21,103 nt of DNA from Gammaproteobacteria bacterium UBA6968 (GCA_002450255.1 DJYW01000008.1:7546-28648), one strand, 5' to 3'; counted from the first letter of the stretch, positions 1 through 8,089 are shown. The notes: generated by a model from the sequence alone, not told the origin. A program made the numbers and translations.

Positions 1-45
1 ACCACCAAACCACCAAACCACCAAGCCACCAAGCCACCAAGCCAC
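1..45. repeat. Octamer tandem repeat at window edge
   Basis: The first 45 bases are a tandem array of an 8-bp unit: ACCACCAA three times, then GCCACCAA twice, then a partial GCCAC. The array is cut by the window edge, so the true copy number is unknown. The unit is not a multiple of three, so gain or loss of one copy would shift any reading frame running through it. The frame of the downstream MFS gene is open through the whole array to base 1, with a translated period of eight residues (TKPPNHQA, then TKPPSHDA). What is seen is the repeat and the open frame; any slippage role is inference. Confidence 0.85.
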
Positions 46-183
46 GATGCGATAGTGATCGTAGGCTCACTGATTTCTCTTATCCTTTACCTGATCTTCT
101 TTCCATACGCTTGCGCTAACCAGGCAGAACCCGCCGGTGGCGCCACTGTGTTAACATGTCCGACTGGGGTACGTAGGGGGCGT

Positions 184-1455
184 ATGGCGAGTCGAGATAT
201 TTTCAGTGCTTTGGCTGTTCCAAATTTCCGCTGGTTATGGGTCGGTAGTTTGGGATCTTCCTTTGCGATGAATATGCAAATCATCGCTCGCGGCTGGCTG
301 GTTTATACCCTGACTGGCTCAACCATGGATCTCGCCTGGGTCACCCTGTCTTTCATGCTGCCGTCGGTGCTGTTTTCCTTGTATGGCGGTGTCCTTGCCG
401 ATCGGCTATCCAAACGACGCGTGATCATGGCTGCCCAAGGATTAAATTGTGCGGCTACGCTGGTGATGGCGGCGATTATTTTCAGTGACGCCGTCACGTT
501 CTGGGACTTCATCTGGTTTGGCGCATTCAATGGCAGCATCCTGGCGCTTTCCATGCCGGCGCGACAGGCTTTTGTTCCTGAGCTGTTGCCGGATAAGCTT
601 ATTTTTACGGCTATGGCGCTTAACACCACAGGCTGGAATTTATCTCGCATCATCGGCCCCGCGTTTGCAGGTTTGCTTATTGCCTGGATCGCTCAAGGCG
701 ATAAGTCTTCGACACTGGCTGTAGGTAGTGTTTACCTGGTTATTGCCGCGCTCTACGCAATCTCGTCGCTGACCATGTTGTTGATCGACCGACCGGGTAA
801 GGCCCAGCAGCGCACGAGCGATGGGACTTGGGCAGACATGCGTGACGGGTTGCGCTATGTGCGTGAACATCCACCGGTATTTGCTTTGATCGTCTTGTCC
901 ATCATTCCGTTTTTGTTTGGGATGCCTCTGAATACGTTGTTACCCGCCTTTAATGAAGACGTTTTAGGCGGGCATGCCGACGATCTCGGGTTTATGATTT
1001 CTGCTATGGGCATGGGAGCCATCGTCGGTTCTTTGATCATGGCGACCCAGGGCGATTTACGTCGCAAAGGAACTTGGTTAGTGCTCAGTTGTATGGCGTG
1101 GGCACTGGTTACGAGTCTTTTCGGGCTGAGTACCGAGAAAGTTTGGGCAACGCTGTGGATCGTCGCTATCGGCGGATTGAGCGCCTGGAACATGTCGCTG
1201 AATCGAGGTCTGATCCAGATGACCGTATCGCACGAAATGCGCGGCCGCATTATGAGCATCGATATGATGTCGCACGGATTGATGCCCTTGGGCGTTTTCC
1301 CGATCAGCTACGTGGCCGATCACTACGGGGTTGGCGTCGCCCTACAAACCAGTGGCGCAATCTTTCTATTGCTCACGCTGGTTTGCCTGGCTGCTTTGCC
1401 CTCGGTCCGCCGTACGGCTCTGTCCCGTGGAGAGGCCAGGTTGCAAACCGGTTGA
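184..1455 (+). CDS. MFS exporter, MFS_3/EntS-like
   Basis: This is an inner-membrane major facilitator superfamily transporter of 423 residues. The N-terminus (residues 1-80) has the layout of the MFS_3/enterobactin-exporter-like group: a short amphipathic start ending in NFRWLW, TM1, the segment ARGWLVYTLTGS, TM2, then the loop-2/3 signature GGVLADRLSKRR. About 11-12 hydrophobic segments follow, with PARQAFVPEL and the GxxxxxxGP-like segment NLSRIIGPAFAG in the N-terminal half. The frame is open further upstream (GTG at 55, in fact to base 1). I chose the ATG at 184 because the family motif begins 12 residues later and AGGGGG lies just before it. The substrate cannot be read from the sequence. 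Its convergent neighbours are acyl-CoA dehydrogenases, so a link to export of a lipid-like or toxic catabolite is possible but unproven. Confidence 0.88.
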   Translation: MASRDIFSALAVPNFRWLWVGSLGSSFAMNMQIIARGWLVYTLTGSTMDLAWVTLSFMLPSVLFSLYGGVLADRLSKRRVIMAAQGLNCAATLVMAAIIFSDAVTFWDFIWFGAFNGSILALSMPARQAFVPELLPDKLIFTAMALNTTGWNLSRIIGPAFAGLLIAWIAQGDKSSTLAVGSVYLVIAALYAISSLTMLLIDRPGKAQQRTSDGTWADMRDGLRYVREHPPVFALIVLSIIPFLFGMPLNTLLPAFNEDVLGGHADDLGFMISAMGMGAIVGSLIMATQGDLRRKGTWLVLSCMAWALVTSLFGLSTEKVWATLWIVAIGGLSAWNMSLNRGLIQMTVSHEMRGRIMSIDMMSHGLMPLGVFPISYVADHYGVGVALQTSGAIFLLLTLVCLAALPSVRRTALSRGEARLQTG

Positions 1456-1469
1456 TCCCGAGGGGTTTT

Positions 1470-1506
1470 GTTAGCCCGTAAACGAATGAATCGCTGCGGG
1501 GCTAAC
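1470..1506. terminator. Possible hairpin between convergent genes
   Basis: GTTAGCCC (1470-1477) and GGGCTAAC (1499-1506) form an 8-bp perfect inverted repeat with a 21-nt loop, just between the convergent stops of the MFS gene and the first acyl-CoA dehydrogenase. Its position suits a bidirectional transcription end. There is no T-run on either side and the loop is long, so it is not a canonical intrinsic terminator. Confidence 0.3.
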
Positions 1507-1515
1507 CGCGTCTGG

Positions 1516-2676
1516 TTAATCTTTGGGCTGGCCCAACAAACGCTCCGCAATGATGTTGCGCTGAATGTTCGGCGTGCCACCGCCAATCACGACATTTGGC
1601 CAATTCAGTGCTGATTTGGACCAAGTGCCCTGATCTACCGCTTGTTCGCCACCGCGCAATTGCAGGCCGGCTTCGCCGTTGAGTTCTACTGCAAAGTCGT
1701 CCATTTCAATTTCCAGGCTGGCGCGATGCAGCTTGTTAATGGAAGTCTCAGAGGTTAGTGGCTCGCCCTTAATTTGTTTGGTGAGAAAGCGCAGCCCGTT
1801 GTATTTCATGGCAGCAATCTTCATCTCAAAGCGCGCAATGGTGCGGCGTACACCCGGGTCCTCACTGGCAGGCTTGCCCTGTTTCCGAGTGTTCTGAACC
1901 AGATTTTTGAGCTTATCCAGCTTTTCATACATCTGGGTAACTTCTCCGATACTGGAACGTTCATTGGCCAAAGCCGACACCGTTACCTTCCAGCCGTCGC
2001 CCTCTGCACCGAGGCGGTTTTCTAATGGGACCTGAACGTCGGTAAAGAAGATCTCGGCAAAGTGCTTGTCGCCGGCCATGTTTTCGATTGGCCGGACCTC
2101 AACGCCAGGAGCGTCCATTGGCACCAACAGACAGGTAATGCCGTCGTGCTTGGACTGCACATCGAAGTCGGTGCGTACCAACAAAATAATCCACTGTGAC
2201 CAGGGCGCGCCTGTAGTCCAGATTTTCTGGCCGTTCACAACATAGTTGTCACCCACAAGTTCGGCTTTACATTGGATCGCCGCCAGATCGGAGCCGTGGT
2301 TCGGCTCAGAGTAACCTGTGCACCAGGTGACTTTGCTATCCAAAATATCCGGAATGAAGCGTTGTTTCTGTTCTTCTGTGCCGTATTCCATGATGCCAGG
2401 TCCGACCCAGGCAAGGCCCATCATTGACGTGCCTAAGGGCGGTGCCTTAGCCAAGGCCATTTCTTCCTTAAGAATCGCTTGTTCGATCAAGCCGCCGTCG
2501 CTGCCACCGAATGCTTTTGGCCACGAAAAGCCAACCCAGCCTTTAGCGCGCACTTTTTCCAGCCAGTTAGTCAGAAAGTTTTTGTCGCGCTCGCTTTTCG
2601 GCGGCAAATTCGCTGCTAAAAAGTCTTTTACTTCCTGTCGAAAAGATTGCTCGGTCGAGGTGTAATCAAAATCCAT
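1516..2676 (-). CDS. Acyl-CoA dehydrogenase, catalytic-type subunit
   Basis: This is a FAD-dependent acyl-CoA dehydrogenase of 386 residues, which would introduce the alpha-beta double bond into an acyl-CoA. The N-terminal domain begins DYTSTEQSFRQEVKDFL; the middle domain has GYSEPNHGSDLA (121-132) and KIWTTGA (151-157), which normally contact flavin and substrate; the C-terminus has GGGTPNIQRNIIAERLLG (365-382). The usual RxxFGxxIxxxQ flavin motif is absent; charged, helical sequence takes its place. Glu239 in LANERSSIG sits where the catalytic base lies on helix G of IVD/LCAD-type enzymes (inference). The start is an ATG with AAGGA upstream. The next gene (45 bp upstream in transcription) supplies the missing flavin motif, so the two probably form one heteromeric enzyme, as known for FadE26-FadE27 and FadE28-FadE29 of steroid-degrading mycobacteria. 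The substrate is not established. Confidence 0.93.
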   Translation of the reverse strand: MDFDYTSTEQSFRQEVKDFLAANLPPKSERDKNFLTNWLEKVRAKGWVGFSWPKAFGGSDGGLIEQAILKEEMALAKAPPLGTSMMGLAWVGPGIMEYGTEEQKQRFIPDILDSKVTWCTGYSEPNHGSDLAAIQCKAELVGDNYVVNGQKIWTTGAPWSQWIILLVRTDFDVQSKHDGITCLLVPMDAPGVEVRPIENMAGDKHFAEIFFTDVQVPLENRLGAEGDGWKVTVSALANERSSIGEVTQMYEKLDKLKNLVQNTRKQGKPASEDPGVRRTIARFEMKIAAMKYNGLRFLTKQIKGEPLTSETSINKLHRASLEIEMDDFAVELNGEAGLQLRGGEQAVDQGTWSKSALNWPNVVIGGGTPNIQRNIIAERLLGQPKD

Positions 2677-2721
2677 AATACGAATCCTTATAGTTATCTA
2701 ACTTCTTTCTTGAAGGCTGGG

Positions 2722-3825
2722 CTATAAACCTCCCAACGCTGCGACCCGATCCAAGTGGAAATCCGAGTCACCAAACATTGGTCGCGCCCATTTCGAGCGC
2801 TTTAAGTAAAGCTGGGCATCATATTCGGCGGTAAAGCCGATCGCGCCGTGTAAACCGATACCGTCGATACCAATCTGCGCAAAGGCATCCGAAGCGTACC
2901 CTTTCGCTAATGATGCGGCTTTGGGGAGACTGTCTGGGTCGTCATCAATCGCCCAAGCAGCGTAGTAACACAGCGAGCGATAGCTTTCCAAATCGACGTA
3001 AAGATCAGCGAGCCGGTGCTTTACCCCTTGGTACTGACCGATGGGTTTGCCAAATTGAACGCGTTGCTTAGCGTAATCGCTGGTCATGTGCACAAGGGCC
3101 GCACCTGCGCCGACCATCTCGGCTGTTGTTGCGACCGCGCCGCAATTACAGAGATAAGCCAACTGGTCTGCAGTCATCGGCAGCCAATCGTCGACCGGCA
3201 GCGAAGCCCCGGTAAGGTCGACGCTAGCCATAGGCTTGGTCAGGTCCATAGTCGGTTGAGCGGAAATACGGACTGCTTCTGTTGGAATCATTGCAAGGCC
3301 CAGGCCGGTATTACTTTGCACTGCGAGCAACAAGTGGGTTGCAGCTGCCGCGTCATTAACAAATGGCTTGCTGCCGTTTAAGGTGATCTGATCGGCACTA
3401 TGTTCGCCGGTAACTTGAATTGCCTCTGGTGCAATCCAATTGGCCTCATCATAGAGACCCAGCGCGCCAATCATCGCACCTGCAGCCAGCTGTGGCAGCC
3501 AGCGCTGTTTTTGCGCTTCGCTACCGCAGGTTAAGATGGCCGTTACCGTCAAAGCTTGCGATGTCACTGGCAGTGGGCACAATCCTGCCGCGGTCTCTTC
3601 CAGCACGATGATTTGATCAATCCACTTTAGCCCCAGGCCGCCGTAGGCTTCTGGCGTAATTAATCCCAGCCAGCCTAAATCCGCCATTTGCTGCCAGAGC
3701 GTGGCATCGAAGCAGGCGTTCGAAGCAGTCAAATCGCGTACCTTCGACATCGGGCATGCCTCTGTCATAAAGCGCGTGACTTGGTCTCTAAGTAAATTCT
3801 GTTCTTCGGTAAAACCAAAATTCAT
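2722..3825 (-). CDS. Acyl-CoA dehydrogenase, partner subunit
   Basis: This is a second acyl-CoA dehydrogenase-fold protein of 367 residues, with N-terminal MNFGFTEEQNLLRDQV, a diverged middle domain and a strong C-terminal domain. The canonical flavin/dimer motif RVQFGKPIGQYQGVKHRLAD is present, as is the GxIGFTAEYDAQLYLKRSK segment near the end. The middle domain lacks the xSEPxxGSD and WTT motifs found in the neighbour; the equivalent region reads LYDEANW and KPFVNDA. No glutamate in the helix-G position is obvious to me. The two adjacent dehydrogenases therefore have complementary parts, typical of alpha2beta2 enzymes binding one FAD per alpha-beta interface. The start ATG is preceded by AAGGA. 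It is likely cotranscribed with the SDR upstream (57-bp gap) and the dehydrogenase downstream (45-bp gap). Confidence 0.92.
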   Translation of the reverse strand: MNFGFTEEQNLLRDQVTRFMTEACPMSKVRDLTASNACFDATLWQQMADLGWLGLITPEAYGGLGLKWIDQIIVLEETAAGLCPLPVTSQALTVTAILTCGSEAQKQRWLPQLAAGAMIGALGLYDEANWIAPEAIQVTGEHSADQITLNGSKPFVNDAAAATHLLLAVQSNTGLGLAMIPTEAVRISAQPTMDLTKPMASVDLTGASLPVDDWLPMTADQLAYLCNCGAVATTAEMVGAGAALVHMTSDYAKQRVQFGKPIGQYQGVKHRLADLYVDLESYRSLCYYAAWAIDDDPDSLPKAASLAKGYASDAFAQIGIDGIGLHGAIGFTAEYDAQLYLKRSKWARPMFGDSDFHLDRVAALGGL

Positions 3826-3881
3826 TAGCGTTCCTTAACTTTCCGTAGCAGCTGAACTTGCTTCTCGTTATGCGTTGCAGG

Positions 3882-4757
3882 TTAGGCACCGCGCAACGGA
3901 TTGACGGGGGGCCAGTTGTCCTTGCTCTTGAGAATATATTCGCCTATCTCTGCAACATCCCAAAAACCTTCTTCCAACGGGCGTTGCGCTATCGGCGTAA
4001 CTTGCCAGCTCAGAATCGATACGTTGTTGCCCGCAACCAGCCACTGCCTGCCGGTGACGTGTTCGGCTTCGTCCGAGCACAGCCAGACCACAGGTGGAGA
4101 GACCGCTTCCGGTGGGAAGCTGTCTTGCACTTCTTCAGGGAGGATATCTTCTGTTAGGCGCGACGTAGCCGTGGGTGCTAGGACATTAACGGTAATGCCG
4201 TACTTCAACCCTTCTAACCAGAGACAGCGCATAAATCCGGCAATGGCTGCTTTCGCTGCGCCGTAGTTGGTTTGCCCGAAGTTACCCAGCAATCCAGAGG
4301 TCGAACTTGTCATGACGATGCGTCCGCCTTTACCGCGTTCGAGCATATGGTCGTAGGCGACTTTTGTGACGAGATAGGTGCCGCGCAAGTGCACGTCCAT
4401 GACGATGTCCCACATGTCATCCGTCATATTTTTAAAGGATTTGTCTCTCAGAATGCCGGCGTTGGCGATTAGAATATCGAGCTTGCCAAATTGCTCCACA
4501 GCAGTTTTGACCATGTCCTCTGCGTCTTCTTTGGAAGTCACCGAGCCATATTGAGCAATCGCTTCGCCGCCGACTGCGCGAATTTCGGCAACAACGCTAT
4601 CGGCCATAGAGCTACTCGCCCCGCTGCCGTCGCGAGATCCACCTAAGTCATTGACCACGACTTTGGCCCCCTCATGTGCCAAAAGCATGGCATGAGCACG
4701 TCCCAGGCCTCCACCTGCGCCGGTAACCAGCGCTACTTTCCCGTCTAACATTCCCAT
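3882..4757 (-). CDS. MFE-2/HSD17B4-like 3-hydroxyacyl-CoA dehydrogenase (SDR)
   Basis: This is a classical short-chain dehydrogenase of 291 residues. It has TGAGGGLG (12-19), NDLGG (36-40) with Asp37 at the end of beta-2 favouring NAD+, NAG (99-101), and the catalytic set Ser152, Tyr165, Lys169. The pattern NDLGGSRDGSG, then AD-VV-EI---GG-A, and later VHLRGTYLVT plus GNFGQTNY, is that of the (3R)-hydroxyacyl-CoA dehydrogenase domain of peroxisomal MFE-2/HSD17B4 and of bacterial Hsd4A-type enzymes. It would oxidise the 3-hydroxyacyl-CoA made after the dehydrogenase step. The C-terminal tail of about 45 residues (from QVTPIAQ) is longer than in minimal SDRs. The start ATG at 4757 has AGGAGAG upstream; a second ATG lies two codons in. 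It is the first gene of a likely operon with the two acyl-CoA dehydrogenases. No hydratase or thiolase is present in the window. Confidence 0.9.
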   Translation of the reverse strand: MGMLDGKVALVTGAGGGLGRAHAMLLAHEGAKVVVNDLGGSRDGSGASSSMADSVVAEIRAVGGEAIAQYGSVTSKEDAEDMVKTAVEQFGKLDILIANAGILRDKSFKNMTDDMWDIVMDVHLRGTYLVTKVAYDHMLERGKGGRIVMTSSTSGLLGNFGQTNYGAAKAAIAGFMRCLWLEGLKYGITVNVLAPTATSRLTEDILPEEVQDSFPPEAVSPPVVWLCSDEAEHVTGRQWLVAGNNVSILSWQVTPIAQRPLEEGFWDVAEIGEYILKSKDNWPPVNPLRGA

Positions 4758-4792
4758 TTTACTCTCCTCTCAAGCCTAAGCTGTTTCCCCCG

Positions 4793-4892
4793 CTCGATGG
4801 TTTGTAAGCATGCCAAATCGCCATCCAGTACATAGTCACTGGTGTAAGCGGCAATAGTCGGTTTGCGTAGAAGGCGTGTCACTACCATCGAG
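4793..4892. promoter_or_regulatory. Divergent promoter region with spaced inverted repeat
   Basis: The 207-bp space between the two divergent SDR genes must hold both promoters. It contains a perfect 9-bp inverted repeat, CTCGATGGT (4793-4801) and ACCATCGAG (4884-4892), with arms 82 bp apart, one arm near each gene. GTCACT also occurs twice (about 4835 and 4878). I could not place convincing -35/-10 pairs. A shared regulator with looping is only a guess; no regulator gene lies in the window. Confidence 0.25.
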
Positions 4893-4964
4893 GACGCAGA
4901 TAAGTTGGATTAATTCATGACAAATTGCAAACTTAGGTCCTTTACTTAGGCAATGGGGGTTCGC

Positions 4965-5717
4965 ATGGACAAGCTACTCGATTTTACTGGCAAGGTTGCG
5001 CTCGTAACCGGCGGCAGCCGAGGTCTCGGCAAGGCGATGGCGCTCGCGTTAGCGGAACGGGGCGCCGACGTCGTCATCACAAGCCGCAAAGCAGATGCCT
5101 GTGAGGCGGTCGCAGCTGAAATTCAGGCGATGGGCCGACAAGCGATGGCCTATGGCTGTCACGTCGGTCATTGGGACGAGTTGGGCACATTGGTCGACGC
5201 CGCTTATGAGCGCTTCGGGCAGATAGATATTCTAATCAACAATGCCGGCATGTCGCCGTTGTACGACAATCTGACCTCAGTCTCAGAAGAACTCTTCGAC
5301 AAAGTAATAGGGGTAAACTTAAAAGGCCCGTTCCGCTTGATGGCATTGGTGGGCGAGCGCATGGCTGCAGCCGATGGTGGTGCAATCATTAACATCAGTA
5401 GCACCGCGTCGTTGAATCCGTCACCGGACTCAGAGCCTTACGGCGCAGCCAAATCTGGCCTCAACGCGCTTACTCGATCTTTTGCTTTCGCGCATGGTCC
5501 GAAGGTCCGTGTTAATGGCATTGCTGCCGGCCCTTTTCTGACCGATATTGCTAAAGCCTGGGATATGCCCGCCTTTGAAAAAATGGCGCAGTCGCGACTG
5601 GCTTTGCAGCGCGGCGGACAACCGCAGGAGATAGTCGGCGCGGCACTTTATTTAGCTAGCGAAGCCGCCGGTTTTACGACGGGTACGATTATTCGTGTGG
5701 ATGGCGGTACGCCCTAA
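4965..5717 (+). CDS. SDR-family oxidoreductase
   Basis: This is a classical short-chain dehydrogenase/reductase of 250 residues. Motifs in order are TGGSRGLG (15-22), SRK (40-42) with Arg41 after beta-2, which usually favours NADP(H), NNAG (92-95), Asn118, catalytic Ser146, Tyr159 and Lys163, and the C-terminal VDGGTP. The frame starts with an ATG at 4953. I prefer the ATG at 4965 because GGGGG lies 5 bp before it and homologues start near this residue. It is divergent from the acyl-CoA dehydrogenase operon and resembles FabG/gluconate-5-dehydrogenase-like SDRs. The substrate is unknown; shared context suggests a role in the same pathway, for example on a hydroxyl or keto group of the same carbon skeleton. 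Confidence 0.9.
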   Translation: MDKLLDFTGKVALVTGGSRGLGKAMALALAERGADVVITSRKADACEAVAAEIQAMGRQAMAYGCHVGHWDELGTLVDAAYERFGQIDILINNAGMSPLYDNLTSVSEELFDKVIGVNLKGPFRLMALVGERMAAADGGAIINISSTASLNPSPDSEPYGAAKSGLNALTRSFAFAHGPKVRVNGIAAGPFLTDIAKAWDMPAFEKMAQSRLALQRGGQPQEIVGAALYLASEAAGFTTGTIIRVDGGTP

Positions 5718-5848
5718 AATCTTCGTTAAACGGCAAAAGTGATTGGCTATCTTGTACGCGGATTGGTGTATCTGAAAAGCAGATTGCGCGACACAGCAGG
5801 CGCTTGCATGCGGCCAGAACAAGCTTCCAGCGACTGCATCATGGCAGG

Positions 5849-6748
5849 TTACTGCGTGTTTTCAGTTGTATATCGACGATGTTCTATTGCTGCTACAACG
5901 CGCGCGGCGAAATCCGCCTGGTAAAGCTCAGCGAGGGTTGCGAGTCCGCCGGGGTTCGCAATGTTGACCTCCATTAGGTGACCGGCCACGGTGTCGATCG
6001 CCGCAAAGCCAATACCTAACTCGATCAGGTCATGGCTAATTGATTTGACTAATGCTTGCGCACTGGGGCTGAGATCAGTGCGCTTAGCGCTACTGCGTTG
6101 CGCCAGATTCGCCCTCACTCCATCATCGGGTACGCGCAGATACGAACCGATAATGTTGCCGTCGGCCACCAGCGTTCGAGTTTCGCCCGCGCTCACTGTT
6201 GCCAAAAATGGTTGCAGTACGAAGTATTCGCCAGGTGCTTGCGCCATAACAGCGTGGACTTTTGTTGAAAGCTGGACAGCAGATTCACTCGCTTGAAGAT
6301 GCACCACGGAGCGGCCCAAACTGCCTGCCAATGGTTTAACGATCCAGTCTTGTTGCTCGGCTGCGATCCACTGCAGCAATTGAGCGGCATTGTTGCTTGC
6401 TCGTGTTGCGACGCTGTGGTGCAGCCATACGGCTTTGCCATGATGCGTTAAGTAGCGTTCCGCGGGGGTCAGCATCAAGTGCTGTGGCAGCTGCGCCAGG
6501 AGTTGTAATCGGTCAAAAAAACCTTCGCGGCGTCCGAAGCCGATTGGCCAAATCAAGTCCGCATCGCTGAGCCGGACCGTGTCGCAGTAAATCTCGCTGT
6601 CTTTGAGATGTAGCTCGTCAAAAGCAGCCTCCGTCACCTGCCACTGTGCCGAGCGGAACGCTTCCGGCAACCGTCGATAGTTATCATTCGCCGGTGCAGG
6701 GTTGCTGGCATCGAGAGGCGAAGCAAGGAATACAACGTGACGCGACAT
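5849..6748 (-). CDS. Glutathione-synthetase-like ATP-grasp ligase
   Basis: This is a 299-residue protein resembling the C-terminal ATP-grasp domain of prokaryotic glutathione synthetase (GshB), which joins Gly to gamma-Glu-Cys. Matching elements are LTPAERYLTHHGK (93-105), WIVKPL with Lys138, QPFL (179-182), GETRTLVADG with Glu189 and Arg191, YLRVPDDGVRANLAQ with Arg205 and Asn214, Asp252, and Glu260/Asn262 in MEVNIANPGG as the metal-binding pair. The glycine-rich loop reads GSLGRS where GshB has a GMGG-type loop. The N-terminal domain (1-90) matches GshB only loosely. The frame extends to 6835, but the ATG at 6748 begins the typical first beta strand (MSRHVVFLASPLDAS) and has CAGGT upstream. 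It may be a true GshB variant or a ligase for another dipeptide; the sequence does not decide. Confidence 0.75.
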   Translation of the reverse strand: MSRHVVFLASPLDASNPAPANDNYRRLPEAFRSAQWQVTEAAFDELHLKDSEIYCDTVRLSDADLIWPIGFGRREGFFDRLQLLAQLPQHLMLTPAERYLTHHGKAVWLHHSVATRASNNAAQLLQWIAAEQQDWIVKPLAGSLGRSVVHLQASESAVQLSTKVHAVMAQAPGEYFVLQPFLATVSAGETRTLVADGNIIGSYLRVPDDGVRANLAQRSSAKRTDLSPSAQALVKSISHDLIELGIGFAAIDTVAGHLMEVNIANPGGLATLAELYQADFAARVVAAIEHRRYTTENTQ

Positions 6749-6943
6749 ACGAAGACCTGATGCAAAGAGCGAACATGTTAATGGTGATCTTGAGTTAGCC
6801 AAAGCCCCAAAGTTCCGAAAGCCCCCTCGGATCAAGAGTGCTGCTGCAGGTAAAGCGCATTGCCACGCTGCTCCGCCGCAGATGTTGCTTGGAGTTAAAG
6901 CGGGTTACTTACGATGTGGCTATCGCGCAACACCTTGCCATTT

Positions 6944-6970
6944 TGTTTGCTCGAGCACTGTTAGCAAACA
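6944..6970. promoter_or_regulatory. Dyad upstream of nadA, possible operator
   Basis: TGTTTGCT (6944-6951) and AGCAAACA (6963-6970) form a perfect 8-bp inverted repeat with an 11-bp spacer, ending 57 bp before the nadA ATG. A weak promoter (TTAGCA at 6961-6966, 16-bp spacer, TAAACT at 6983-6988) would overlap its right arm, which would suit repression. The outer TGTTT/AAACA resembles the enterobacterial NadR site, but the spacing is much longer, so it is not that site. It may also simply fold as a hairpin. Confidence 0.35.
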
Positions 6971-7027
6971 TCGAAAGCCACCTAAACTGTATTGAGAAAC
7001 GCATTATTTGCTAGACTTCTGCACATT

Positions 7028-8089
7028 ATGAAAATTCATTTGACCACCAAAGACTACACCCTGGATCCAGAGCAGGTGCCGCTGGTTGGCTCGCCAGTCG
7101 TATCGCCTGCGGAGCGCGACCGCCTGCAAGAAAGCATTGCGGCAAAACTTGCGGCGCAGAAAGGAGTGTTAATCGCGCACTACTACGTCGATAGCGACAT
7201 CCAGGATCTGGCCGAACAGACTGGCGGATGCGTTGCTGATTCTTTGGAAATGGCGCGCTTTGGCAAAACCCATGAGGCAGCCACACTGGTGGTGGCGGGC
7301 GTTCGGTTCATGGGCGAAACTGCCAAAATATTGTCGCCGGAAAAAACTGTTTTAATGCCGACTCTGGAAGCGGAATGTTCGCTGGATTTGGGGTGCCCCC
7401 CGGACCAGTTCGAGGCATTTGTTAACGCCCATCCAGACCGCACCGTGGTGGTTTACGCGAATACCTCGGCACGCGTTAAAGCGTTATCGGACTGGGTGGT
7501 GACCAGCAGCTGTGCGTTGGAAATCGTCAGCGACCTGAAGGCGCGGGGCGAAAAAATACTATGGGCCCCAGACCAATACCTGGGCGGCTATATCGCCACA
7601 CAAACGGGTGCGGATATGTTGTTGTGGCGTGGCGCTTGCGTGGTGCACGAAGAATTTAAGGCAGCTGCCCTGATTGATCTCAAAAAAGTGTACCCCGACG
7701 CGGGCGTATTGGTGCACCCGGAAAGCCCGGCATCGGTGATTGATATGGCGGATATAGTCGGTTCCACAAGTGCGATAATCGCCGCTGCTAAAAACATGTC
7801 TAACGATATTTTTATTGTTGCGACAGATCGCGGCATTTTTCACAAGCTACGCCAACAAAATCCTGACAAACGCTTTATCGAAGCGCCGACTGCAGGTGAC
7901 GGGGCAACTTGCAGATCCTGCGCCCATTGTCCTTGGATGGCGATGAACGCTTTGCATCAACTAGATGCACTGCTCAGCGACCCCGCTCTGCGCGACCAGA
8001 ATGAAATTCGCATCGATCCGGCTATTGGTGAACGTGCGAAACGGCCCTTGGATCGAATGCTGGCATTTCAGGGCGGGCAACGCCGTTAG
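7028..8089 (+). CDS. nadA: Quinolinate synthase NadA
   Basis: NadA condenses iminoaspartate with dihydroxyacetone phosphate to quinolinate in de novo NAD synthesis, using a [4Fe-4S] cluster. The 353-residue product is the usual length for the proteobacterial form. The three cluster ligands are visible as Cys117 ([10 protein letters not shown]), Cys204 (GACVVHEEF) and Cys301 ([13 protein letters not shown]), in the same contexts as Cys113, Cys200 and Cys297 of E. coli. [12 protein letters not shown] (51-62), YANTSA (143-148) and HPESP (230-234) are further signatures. The frame opens at a TTG at 6992, but the ATG at 7028 fits homologues better; no clear Shine-Dalgarno is seen. It stands alone on this strand and converges on bepA. 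No nadB or nadC is present. Confidence 0.97.
   Translation: MKIHLTTKDYTLDPEQVPLVGSPVVSPAERDRLQESIAAKLAAQKGVLIAHYYVDSDIQDLAEQTGGCVADSLEMARFGKTHEAATLVVAGVRFMGETAKILSPEKTVLMPTLEAECSLDLGCPPDQFEAFVNAHPDRTVVVYANTSARVKALSDWVVTSSCALEIVSDLKARGEKILWAPDQYLGGYIATQTGADMLLWRGACVVHEEFKAAALIDLKKVYPDAGVLVHPESPASVIDMADIVGSTSAIIAAAKNMSNDIFIVATDRGIFHKLRQQNPDKRFIEAPTAGDGATCRSCAHCPWMAMNALHQLDALLSDPALRDQNEIRIDPAIGERAKRPLDRMLAFQGGQRR

Noticed and set aside
55..183. MFS start at the GTG at 55 with a hydrophobic N-terminal extension
   Set aside because: MFS_3 proteins begin close to the ATG at 184, which also has a Shine-Dalgarno-like AGGGGG. The extension is kept only as a finding.
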